Assembly (NCBI RefSeq): GCF_963082655.1
Contig: NC_081554.1
Span: 122,091,869-122,155,868, forward strand
DNA length: 64,000 nucleotides
Direction of reading: 5' to 3'
DNA from: Stomoxys calcitrans
Lineage: Eukaryota > Arthropoda > Insecta > Diptera > Muscidae
Below the pieces are notes generated by a model, which did not search any database, was not told the origin of the DNA, and worked only from the letters and a program-made list of their open reading frames with translations. This document shows, in pieces, positions 1-8,883 of the stretch. Made by a program: the position numbers and the translations under genes. Numbering within the stretch: the first letter of the stretch is position 1; every line of letters begins with the position of its first letter.

Positions 1-2359
1 CCACCCCCAGGTATTTCATCGTATCCGCCACGGAGATATCCTCGCCCCCAATTGAGAGGCGGGGTCTGTATCTCCTAAAATTAGGGAACGTTACCCCCGG
101 TCTCCCTCTTACCACCAGTGCCGAGCACTTACCCACATTCAACCTAAGTCTCCATCTCATATAGTAGTGGTGGAGTTCCTCCAAGAAGGAGTTCATCGCA
201 TCACCCACAGTAGACGCCCTTACCCCAGAAAAAGCAAGAAGTACATCATCGGCATATGCCAACAAGAGGCCACCAGGAGGCGGATCCGGAACATCGTGGA
301 CAAAAATATTAAACAAAATCGGTCCAAGTAGGGACCCCTGAGGAACTCCAGCGATCACCTGTCTCTCCGAAGAGAGTCCTCTATCCACCCTCACCCTGAA
401 GGTCCTACCCGTCAGGAAGCTCGCCACCAGTCTACAAATCCGACGATCAATCCCGATTGATCGAAGCTTGTAGATGACACCGTCATGCCAGACAGTGTCA
501 AACGCCTTCGCGAAGTCGAGTCCGACCGCAATCGTGCCACGTCCCCGGGCGAGACCCTCAGTCACATAATTCGCAAAAACCGCGAGTGCATGTGTGGCTG
601 AGTGCCCCGACCGAAAGCCAAACTGGAAGTTCTTCAGGACTCCCCTATCCTCAATGAAATCTGTGATCCTAGCGAGCAGAAAGGACTCAAATAATTTGCC
701 AAAAACAGAGAGGAGTGACACCGGCCTGTAACTGGAACAACGAGCCGGGTCGGAGCCCGGCTTCAAAATAGGGACAACCATCGCCCTCTTCCAGGCAGTT
801 GGAAAATACCCCACGTTGAGACAATGGTTGAATAGCACAACCAGGAAAGAGTGCACCACATCACCAGCCCTCTTCAATGCCACATCCGGAATCCCATCAA
901 GGCCACACGATCTCTTCGAGGGCCTGCGGGAAATAGCCAAAGCAATTGCACCACAGTCAATAAATCCCCCATCCTTCCAGAGGGATCTGTCGTGAACAGT
1001 ACGACCATCAGCCGAAAAGGAAGTGGAGAATTCCACAAGAGGGGATTCATCAATCGCCGCCTCCGCCGCCCCAGCAACAAGATTGCGTAGGGGGATATCA
1101 ATAGAATCTCCCTCAAATCCGAAGGAACTCCCCACATAATCAGCCAGAAGGTCCGCCCTAGCCGTATCATCCTGAACCGGCGCACCATCTGCCCCATCCA
1201 GGGCCCCGATAGGATTCCCAGCCGACAACCCAGCGGCCCTCCTCACACGACTATAGGACCTAGCATCCACACGAATGCCCTCAAGATAACGCCTAGCCCG
1301 ATCACCCTCAAACAACCTTATCAAGTCGCCTATTATGCATCCTAAATTCCGCACATCAGCCCTCAGAACACGAGCCCTGTCCGGTTCAGGACATCTGCGC
1401 AAAACAGCCCGAAGCCTCTTTCTCTCACGGATAAAATGCATAATCCTAGGTGGAAGTTCACCCAGCATTCTGCGTTTAATCCGGACCTTCGGAACAGCAG
1501 CTCCAATAGCACTACAAAACGCAGAGTCCAGATCCCTTACACACAAGTCGACCTCACGGGGCCCAACATTCCGGTCCACCGGAAGAGCAGAATCCCTCAA
1601 ACTCGCCTCGAGCTCACGCCTAAATCGCCTAACATCCATCCTCTCGAAGTCCATAAAGGTGCGACCTTCCACCCTCATCAGATTGCCCAATCTAAGTTCA
1701 ATAGCGACCGCCCTATGATCTGACTCAAAGTCGAGCGCCCTACACATACCATCGCCACCTGCCAAGGAGACTCCCTGTGTCCTGAGGAAGAAGTCTATAT
1801 ATGACCCCGATACTCCATTGGGCCTCGATGGCCTGTCGGACGGAACAACACAAAAAGCCGCCCTTTCCATCAAGAACGCAGCCAGCAAATTGCCCTTCCG
1901 ATTACGCATCACATCACCCCAGAGGGGGTGCCTAGCATTGAGATCACATCCCACTACAACCTCACCTTCATCCGCCAGCCGTACCACAGGATCCAGCGCT
2001 GATACATCAAACCCCGCTGAAGGAGCAAGGTATAAGGAAACAAAGGAAATCGATGAGCCATTACTCCGCCGCAACCTCACCGCACAGCCCTCAACGCCCT
2101 CCAGCCGAAGGGGAATAAAATCGTGACCGCAAGTCTCGCGCACAAGCACAGCGGTTCCGCCTCCTCTACCTACCGACCTATGCTGTCTATACATAGTATA
2201 CCCGTCGAACTCGACCCTGTGACGGTCAGAAAGCATGTGTTCTGCCAGAAGAAGAACATCAGGCTTTTGACCCCTAATGAAGTTCCTGAGGTAATGTCTC
2301 TTATCCAGAGAGATAAGAGAGTTTACGTTCAGGAATATACATTTAAGGGGACTAATCAT
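1..2359 (-). CDS. ORF2 of element A, endonuclease-reverse transcriptase, C-terminus beyond window
   Basis: The ORF starts at ATG 2359-2357, which overlaps the ORF1 stop by 8 nt in the pattern ATGATTAG. The N-terminus carries the APE-like endonuclease signature: FLNVNS near residue 10, LLLAEH, RGGGTAVLV, GCDLNARHPLWG, SYIDFFL and the ESDHRA box that contributes the catalytic Asp-His. The reverse transcriptase YADD box is encoded at about 248-259 and a KYLGV motif lies at 4-19. These three points are all in one frame and the lines I translated have no stop, but I did not translate every codon. The product would nick DNA and prime reverse transcription at the nick. At least 786 codons lie in the window; related ORF2s here are about 976-979 aa. 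Confidence 0.8.
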   Translation of the reverse strand, partial: MISPLKCIFLNVNSLISLDKRHYLRNFIRGQKPDVLLLAEHMLSDRHRVEFDGYTMYRQHRSVGRGGGTAVLVRETCGHDFIPLRLEGVEGCAVRLRRSNGSSISFVSLYLAPSAGFDVSALDPVVRLADEGEVVVGCDLNARHPLWGDVMRNRKGNLLAAFLMERAAFCVVPSDRPSRPNGVSGSYIDFFLRTQGVSLAGGDGMCRALDFESDHRAVAIELRLGNLMRVEGRTFMDFERMDVRRFRRELEASLRDSALPVDRNVGPREVDLCVRDLDSAFCSAIGAAVPKVRIKRRMLGELPPRIMHFIRERKRLRAVLRRCPEPDRARVLRADVRNLGCIIGDLIRLFEGDRARRYLEGIRVDARSYSRVRRAAGLSAGNPIGALDGADGAPVQDDTARADLLADYVGSSFGFEGDSIDIPLRNLVAGAAEAAIDESPLVEFSTSFSADGRTVHDRSLWKDGGFIDCGAIALAISRRPSKRSCGLDGIPDVALKRAGDVVHSFLVVLFNHCLNVGYFPTAWKRAMVVPILKPGSDPARCSSYRPVSLLSVFGKLFESFLLARITDFIEDRGVLKNFQFGFRSGHSATHALAVFANYVTEGLARGRGTIAVGLDFAKAFDTVWHDGVIYKLRSIGIDRRICRLVASFLTGRTFRVRVDRGLSSERQVIAGVPQGSLLGPILFNIFVHDVPDPPPGGLLLAYADDVLLAFSGVRASTVGDAMNSFLEELHHYYMRWRLRLNVGKCSALVVRGRPGVTFPNFRRYRPRLSIGGEDISVADTMKYLGV

Positions 2360-3862
2360 CACAGAATCTTTCTAAGAGTGCTGCAAAAGCAGCATCTCTA
2401 CCTTTCTCCTCCCTCAACCGACGATACGACGGTCCAAACTCCTTCAAAACCCTGAAGATCCCCAGGAAATCCCCACCCAAGATGTCCCTGCAATCCGCCA
2501 TCATGCCAGCATCAGACGGCGCAGTCACAGTGGGCCGGGTAGCGCGAAGACCAGATGTCGTCCCTACAGGGCGCCCCCCAATTGCAGCCGCATACGAAAC
2601 ACCAGCCCGAATATCAGCCAAACGAGAAGAACGCGCCTGGCCCCTCGCACGGGCCTCCTCCCTTCGTTCGTTCAGCCTCCCAAGGAACTCCACGCGCTTC
2701 GGACACTGCACGTAACCAGCAGAGTGCCCAACCACACCACAGTTGACACAACTCACCTCCTTCGTCGCCTTCCTAAGTACTTCGCCCGTAGAAGCATCCA
2801 ACACATCAACCGGAACCTCCTCACCCCTTGGAGGCACAGTGCACTCAGATGATTCATGGTCCTGTCCACATTTCACACAACGGCGGGGCATCCCAAACAT
2901 GTCCAAACCGTTGGCATCTGAAGCACTGTGTCACCTTCAGCTTCCTGTCCCTTCTAATCTTCACCCTACAGTGAAGACAACCCCTCAATCACAACAGTGT
3001 GAGGAACCAGAGCACTAGGGGTGTGTGTATGGAACCTATACCCCCTTTCCAATAGCCTAGACCTAAATGTCTCGAAACCTGCCAGGACCTTGATTCTAAC
3101 CGAGATAATGGACTTTCGAACCAGACTCATAAAAAACTCACCTGGACGCAGAATTGCTCTCAGGAGACTGCTTATTTCCTTGACGCTTGCATCATAGATG
3201 GTGACTGCAGGCATTGCTCTCTCTCTAGCTTTAGATACCAAAGATGACCCATTACTGATATTAGCTGCCCCGCCGTTAATCTTAGGACTAGTATCATCTC
3301 TCTTCACGGCTGCTTCTTCAGACATCTTTTGTTGTTGGACCGGCTCGTCTTGCCGCTCTGCTGTTGTACTGCCATTTCTCACTATACTCACACTGACTTT
3401 GCGTTTGGGCTTCTTGGATGATTTCGCCCCCAAATTCTTCTTAGCTTCCGGCGATGTACTGGCTATCGGCTCTGTCATCTTCAATAGCTCTTCCTGTGAG
3501 GCCGGCGGTGCCTTCACACATCCACTTCCCCCGGGCATTGGCTTATTGAGCCCGGGCTGTGCCACCGGCGTTGTGGACACAGATTCACACTCCATCGTCT
3601 GGCCATAAGCCATGCCTCGCATCTCTTTTCGAAATTCCGCAAGTTCAGCTTGAAATCTGGCGTTGTCGGCCGTAAGCTGGTCGATAACACGCCTATAGCT
3701 GGCTTCATTCTTCTGGTATTCCTGGATTTGGCGACCATAAGTCTCCAGGAGTTCTTCCTTCTCTCGCAGATCACCGCGGTTTAAAACCACGATGTCAGTC
3801 TCCATCGCCATTCGCTTCTCAGGGTACTCCTCATCGGACTCAACCCTCGGACGTACTGACAT
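2352..3862 (-). pseudogene. ORF1 (gag-like) of element A, disrupted by deletion and frameshift
   Basis: Reading begins at ATG 3862 (MSVRPRVESDEE) with a charged coiled-coil-like N-terminus and runs to a stop at 2966, just after VIEGLSSL. In B and E this motif is followed by about 80 residues leading to the first CCHC knuckle. Here about 55 codons are missing. The knuckle sequence CFRCQRFGHV then reappears in another frame and shifts again inside the knuckle. From 2906 to 2352 the remainder is open and carries the second and third knuckles (CVKCGQDHESSEC, CVNCGVVGHSAG). ORF1 proteins of this type bind element RNA. This copy should not make a full-length one, so it would need help in trans to move again. 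Confidence 0.8.
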
Positions 3863-4182
3863 CTTGTTAACTGGCTATGTGACCCCTGGATTGGAGCACA
3901 CAGCCACACCAATGCACCTTTGAGAATTCGATGCAGAGAAAGTGCTATACTCTGACCGAAAATGACTACACACACAATAATGACATTGTGTCTTAAGTCC
4001 TTCAAAATTCGCCACCAAAATCAGGTTCGTTGCTTCAGTCTTCGAAAGCAAATATCTTCTCGGCAAAATATCAAGTTTGTTGCCTAAGTCTTCGGCCAAC
4101 CAAATGCCGACGGCACAATAACACACTTGTTTGTTAATAACAGCTTCACAATTCAGCAGTCAAAAGCGCAGGTAGCTGGTTC

Positions 4183-4208
4183 TTGCCACCTTTACCACGA
4201 CCAGTCAT
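4183..4208 (-). pseudogene. Histone H4 N-terminal fragment cut by element A
   Basis: The 26 nt from ATG at 4208-4206 encode MTGRGKGG plus two bases of the next codon, identical to the other H4 copies. They then stop abruptly at the 5' end of element A. The rest of this H4 gene must lie left of the window. Its leader and TATA promoter are intact at 4209-4291, so transcription from the H4 start would run into element A in the sense direction. The fused reading frame meets a stop within about a dozen codons. Confidence 0.9.
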
Positions 4209-4945
<737 letters not shown>

Positions 4946-4989
4946 ATTATTGACATTTTAAAAGCCAACTTTTTTTTACAAAAACAATC

Positions 4990-5005
4990 GGTCCTTTTCA
5001 GGACC
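4990..5005 (+). terminator. Histone 3' stem-loop of H3 (unit 1)
   Basis: The 16-nt GGTCCTTTTCAGGACC is a 6-bp stem with a TTTC loop, the SLBP binding site that directs histone pre-mRNA cleavage. A purine-rich AAAAAAGAGAAAAAA tract just downstream fits the histone downstream element bound by U7 snRNP. Confidence 0.95.
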
Positions 5006-6419
5006 ACAATATTTTTATAAAAAAGAGAAAAAAATTTATTCAAAACTTACACCTTTTTATTTTTATTAAAATAAATAAATATAGTCTTTTTTTGGGGATG
5101 GAAAAATACACTATTTATATTAAAAAAATTTTTTTCTTTTCTATGCGTTTTACTTTTGGTAATATTGGGTTTCAAAACATGGAGCGAAATCAAAAACTTT
5201 TTTTAAAAAAAAATTATTTAATTTACTTTTTATGTTAAATTGAAAATTTTTATTTTCTATTAGCAACAGTATATTTGCTGTTATTCTTTTTGCAAAATTT
5301 GATTTTTCGTAGTAGCTACATAACAAGAATGAATGAAGATAAAAACAGGCAGGCCAATACATTCGAGAGAATTTTAACTTTAAATAGATAATTTAGATAC
5401 ATTGAATATAAATTTTTTCTGTATTTTTTATTATTTTCAAACAAATGATATTTTTTGCTATTCTAAAAACTGTTTTAAAAAGAATAAAATAGTATTTTAA
5501 TATTTTAAATTATTAAAGGGAAATAGATTTCGTTCGGTATGCAACTGTTCTACATTTGCTTGCTTAGACAAGGGCATTTTTCAATTTGTGTTTAATTTCC
5601 AAAAAAAAAAATATTTTTTTTTAAATTTGTAATTGCAACAATACATTGTTTAGAATTTACATTTTTAAATTTTTTATTTAGTTTCAAGTCCACTTTATAT
5701 AGAAAAAAATATTTTATAATAAATGCAATAGAGCTCACCGCACATTTTGCATAGCCAACGACGTTGGTATAACATAGCATCGTAATATTTTAGACTTTTC
5801 GTAACAAACGTACACTTTTTACAAATTATGTAGCATTTTAATAGAAATCTATCATTTCTATAATATTTTATGATAAAATTTTCCTAAAACATTTTTACAT
5901 TAGCGCTTTCAAATTAATTTGCAGAAAAACTTTTATTCATGGAAAATACGCCAATATGGTGAATTCAACTGTCATAGACTACATAATAAAATCGATTATT
6001 TCACTATGAAAATCATCCAAATTTTCACTTTTTTTTACACTTCTTTCAAGAAAACATATCAAGATTCCATACTAAATTTTTATAAAAACCAATTTTCAAT
6101 AAAAATTGGAAAATTTTTATAATTTAGTTACAATTTTATCATAACATTTTTATAAACTTTCAACTCAAACCCTTATAACTCGGTAACGCTTAAAGATAAT
6201 TAACTCGGATTTTCTTTAATGATTAGCTGGATATCTCTACTAGAAGAATTGTATAAAAAATAAAAAGAAATTGTTACTATCTCATCGTAAAATGAATAAT
6301 TCTGTGAAAACTTTTGTAAAAATTTTTATTCGCTTCCACACAACGTTTCGCAAAATTTCGTAGTTGACTACTATGTACTTCTCATAATTTCGATGTACCC
6401 AGCCATCACTAGTCTAAAG
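5006..6419. other. AT-rich H3-H1 spacer, unit 1
   Basis: About 1.4 kb of very AT-rich sequence with long A and T runs. Short open frames here show no histone or element similarity and look like chance. The same spacer recurs almost base for base at 22046-23460, which indicates array homogenisation rather than coding constraint. I see no other feature in it. Confidence 0.7.
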
Positions 6420-6517
6420 GTTGAAACCATATTTTCAACCAATCAGCGTACACCAGTAGTGAGTGTATATTTACAAAGTGTTAAAGTGTGTTTAAAAAGA
6501 AAAATATAAGTGAAATC
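6420..6517 (+). promoter_or_regulatory. H1 promoter and leader, unit 1
   Basis: An inverted pair TTGAAACCAT/ATTTTCAACC and a CCAAT motif (AACCAATCAGCG, about 6437-6448) lie 70-80 nt upstream of the H1 start. There is no TATAAATA box like those of the four core histone genes; TATATTTA at 6466-6473 is the nearest candidate. No element is inserted here. Confidence 0.6.
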
Positions 6518-7174
6518 ATGTCTGACGCCGCCGTTGTTGAAGCCACCGCATCTCCAGTCGCCGCTGTTGAGAAAAAGGCACCTAAGAAAGCCGCTGCCCC
6601 AAGCCATCCACCAACCCAACAAATGGTCGATGCTGCCATCAAAACATTGAAAGAACGTGGTGGTTCCTCATTGCCTGCCATCAAGAAATACTTGGCCAGC
6701 ACATACAAAGTTGATGCTGTAAAATTGGCCCCATTCATCAAGAAGTACTTGAAGAGCGCTGTTGCTAGTGGAAAATTGATCCAAACTAAAGGTAAGGGTG
6801 CCTCCGGTTCATTCAAATTGTCCCCATCTGCCTCGAAGGAACCTAAAGCAAAGAGCGCTGAAAAGAAGAAGAAGGCCCCAGCCGGTGATAAGAAAAAGAA
6901 GGCAGCAGCACCCAAAAAGGCAGCCGGTGAAAAGAAAGCCGCTGCAAAGAAGCCTTCCGCTGCTAAAAAGACCGCCGAGAAGAAGAAGACCGAAAAGGCC
7001 AAGGCTAAAACTGCCAAAAAGACAGGTACAGTTAAAGCTAAACCCGCAAAAACAGCCGCCAAAGCATCAGCCACTAAACCAAAGGCACCCAAGGCAAAAA
7101 CCACCGCTGCCAAGCCCAAAAAGGCTGCCGCAGCAAAGAAGCCAGCTGCCAAGAAGACCGCCGCTAAGAAGTAA
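6518..7174 (+). CDS. H1: Histone H1 (unit 1, short N-tail variant)
   Basis: The ATG at 6518 gives [20 protein letters not shown], the usual fly H1 start; an upstream ATG at 6488 in the same frame only adds leader-derived residues. The 218-aa protein has a short tail, a winged-helix H15 globular domain at about residues 32-105 ([20 protein letters not shown] to SGSFKLSP), and a long Lys/Ala/Pro C-tail that binds linker DNA. Compared with the copy at 23560 it lacks 8 residues (AKAKKPSA) in the N-tail, a 24-nt loss between short GCTGCC repeats, and has KGKG in place of KGKS at the end of the globular domain. The gene is otherwise intact, with promoter and stem-loop. Confidence 0.97.
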   Translation: MSDAAVVEATASPVAAVEKKAPKKAAAPSHPPTQQMVDAAIKTLKERGGSSLPAIKKYLASTYKVDAVKLAPFIKKYLKSAVASGKLIQTKGKGASGSFKLSPSASKEPKAKSAEKKKKAPAGDKKKKAAAPKKAAGEKKAAAKKPSAAKKTAEKKKTEKAKAKTAKKTGTVKAKPAKTAAKASATKPKAPKAKTTAAKPKKAAAAKKPAAKKTAAKK

Positions 7175-7243
7175 TTTTTCCATGCAAAATTACTTATCAT
7201 GTCAAAATGATTATTTTCGATATTCGAAAGCAGTATATCTAAC

Positions 7244-7259
7244 AGCCCTTTTCAGGGCT
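7244..7259 (+). terminator. Histone 3' stem-loop of H1 (unit 1)
   Basis: AGCCCTTTTCAGGGCT forms a perfect 6-bp stem with a TTTC loop 69 nt after the H1 stop, followed by an AAAAAGAGACC purine tract. Confidence 0.93.
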
Positions 7260-7352
7260 ACAAAAAAAATTTAAAAAGAGACCAAATTTGACTCGAACAA
7301 TTTTTTAATTACCTAATAAATACTATGTTAATTTTAAGGGAAAAGCTAATCA

Positions 7353-7371
7353 CAGCCCTTTTCGTAGCTGT
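7353..7371 (+). other. Degenerate second stem-loop-like sequence downstream of H1
   Basis: ACAGCCCTTTTCGTAGCTGT resembles the H1 stem-loop with an imperfect stem about 110 nt further downstream. The same sequence is present after the second H1 near 24420. It could be a relic or a backup processing site. Confidence 0.4.
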
Positions 7372-8026
7372 AAAACATCTGTTGAAATCTTTTAATACCA
7401 TTGTTACCTAATATGGGAATAAATTACCCTTTAAGGAAATTTAAGTAATCACATGTTAAATGGGATTTTTTCCGCAACTGGATTAACTGTTTCACTTAGG
7501 GTCATAAACCAAAGCAATTACTAAGAATTATGAAAATCACTTAATGTTAAAGAAAATCTCATTTAGCATACCTAACCAATAAGAGAGTGGCGTACAATAT
7601 TCCCTTCAAAAATCGCACATAGCATACCTATTTCATTCTTTACGAGCATACCTACCCATAGATCTCGCGTACAAACGCATAAGTCCACATATACATCTCT
7701 ACACCATTTCACGCTAACATACTAGTATACATCCCTAAAAAATTTAGTATCAACACACACGCTCACATATACTCGAACATCAATACAACGTTGCATACCG
7801 AGTGTTTGAGCATAAGAGCAATATGTGTTGATCATATTACTGTAGATGTAGATGGTGCTAAGCAAGGAGGGCAATATTAGAGTATGGGTAGTATACATAT
7901 TTTATTTTAAAAAAGTAATAAGGGCAATGTGAGGGTGAGTGGTAGATATATTTTTTCTTTAAATTTGTAAATATAAATTAATTTTAGTTGAATAACGAAT
8001 TAAGACTCTTTTTTAATTTATTTTGT
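7372..8026. other. H1-H2B convergent spacer, unit 1
   Basis: About 650 bp between the H1 and H2B 3' ends, AT-rich with short CA- and TA-rich stretches. No ORF or RNA gene is recognised. It is nearly identical to 24440-25080, and its reverse complement reappears from 63748 to the window end. Confidence 0.65.
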
Positions 8027-8042
8027 GGCCCTGAAAAGGGCC
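8027..8042 (-). terminator. Histone 3' stem-loop of H2B (unit 1)
   Basis: On the minus strand GGCCCTTTTCAGGGCC forms a perfect 6-bp stem with a TTTC loop 46 nt after the H2B stop. This site is lost in the broken H2B of unit 2. Confidence 0.95.
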
Positions 8043-8088
8043 TTTGATGTTGTAGGGAAAATATTGTACGACGAAATAAGTATGCCAT

Positions 8089-8463
8089 TTACTTGGAGCT
8101 GGTGTACTTAGTAACGGCTTTGGTACCTTCACTGACAGCGTGCTTAGCCAACTCACCGGGCAATAATAGACGGACGGCAGTTTGGATTTCCCGACTGGTG
8201 ATGGTGGAACGCTTGTTGTAGTGAGCCAAACGGGAGGCTTCGGCGGCGATACGTTCAAAGATATCGTTGACGAAACTGTTCATGATGCTCATGGCCTTTG
8301 AGGAGATACCAGTATCGGGATGGACTTGCTTCAACACTTTGTAAATGTAGATAGCATAACTCTCCTTACGCTTGGTGCGTCTCTTGGTCTTGTCACCCTT
8401 AGTGATGTTCTTTTGGGCTTTGCCGGCCTTCTTTGCTGCTTTACCACTGGCTTTTGGAGGCAT
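8089..8463 (-). CDS. H2B: Histone H2B (unit 1), ORF intact but cut off from its promoter
   Basis: The ATG at 8463-8461 gives [19 protein letters not shown], the fly H2B tail; two further codons upstream begin with GTG and are leader. The 124-aa product has the complete histone fold and the C-terminal helix ending AVTKYTSSK with the ubiquitylatable lysine. It pairs with H2A. The coding region and stem-loop are intact, but upstream only about 70 nt of leader remain before element B begins at 8535. The TATA-like promoter now lies 5 kb away at about 13788. The gene could be expressed only by read-through of element B or from a promoter inside it. Confidence 0.97.
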   Translation of the reverse strand: MPPKASGKAAKKAGKAQKNITKGDKTKRRTKRKESYAIYIYKVLKQVHPDTGISSKAMSIMNSFVNDIFERIAAEASRLAHYNKRSTITSREIQTAVRLLLPGELAKHAVSEGTKAVTKYTSSK

Positions 8464-8534
8464 TTTCACTTGGTTTTTTTTTTAAGTCACACAAACACTT
8501 TTAACACTGTTCACGATTTTGTGTGTTTGATGGC
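8428..8534 (-). repeat. Long target duplication of element B, copy 1
   Basis: These 107 nt, covering the first 12 H2B codons and the leader, recur at 13672-13777 on the other side of element B (106 nt; one T fewer in a T run). The two junctions with B fall exactly at the ends of this repeat, so it is read as a target-site duplication. Confidence 0.85.
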
Positions 8535-8883
8535 GTTTCATATAGCCGTTTATTTTTTCCAAAATTCAAATTCATTTACAGAGATTTTGCTAATATCTAA
8601 TTGAATCTATAAATTTTACAAAGTACTTAAAAAATTCCCTCGTACGACAACTTCAAGTTATTATGCGGTAGCCGGCTCTTGACCGTGACTACAAATTCCG
8701 TCAAAAATCAAAATCAAAATTAACCTCGAGTTACAAAAAAGAAATATTTCATAGAACCAAAAATAGGGGTATGATACTTAAATCTAAATCTTAAACCTAA
8801 ATAACTATATACGGAAAGAATAAATATAATCTTAATTCTAGAGTAATTCTAAATAACTATTTACAATATGTACAAGGCAGGGA

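Larger units (their letters stand above)
1..4182 (-). mobile_element. Non-LTR retrotransposon, family A (R1/jockey-like), 3' part beyond window
   Basis: A two-ORF non-LTR element reads leftwards and runs off the window start within the reverse transcriptase. Its 5' end abuts the eighth to ninth codon of an H4 gene on the same strand, so the element is in H4 sense orientation. The 5' leader is about 320 nt (3863-4182) and holds two imperfect copies of a 40-nt block at 4057-4096 and 4005-4047; a related block lies in the leader of family B. ORF1 is broken and ORF2 looks open. The 3' junction is outside the window, so the target duplication cannot be read. By family resemblance A groups with B and E rather than with C and D. 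Confidence 0.9.

Noticed and set aside
5150..6122. Short open frames in the AT-rich H3-H1 spacer, repeated at 22190-23164
   Set aside because: Low-complexity AT-rich sequence, no recognisable domains, and conservation is explained by near-identity of the whole spacer between units.
6481..7274. Long open frames on the other strand and in the third frame of H1
   Set aside because: They are shadows of the Lys/Ala-rich H1 coding sequence; composition (Phe/Ala/Leu or Arg/Pro/Gln runs) follows from H1 codons.
8461..8469. H2B start two codons upstream (GTG)
   Set aside because: The canonical tail begins MPPK at the ATG; the GTG codons belong to the leader. The same applies at 63305.
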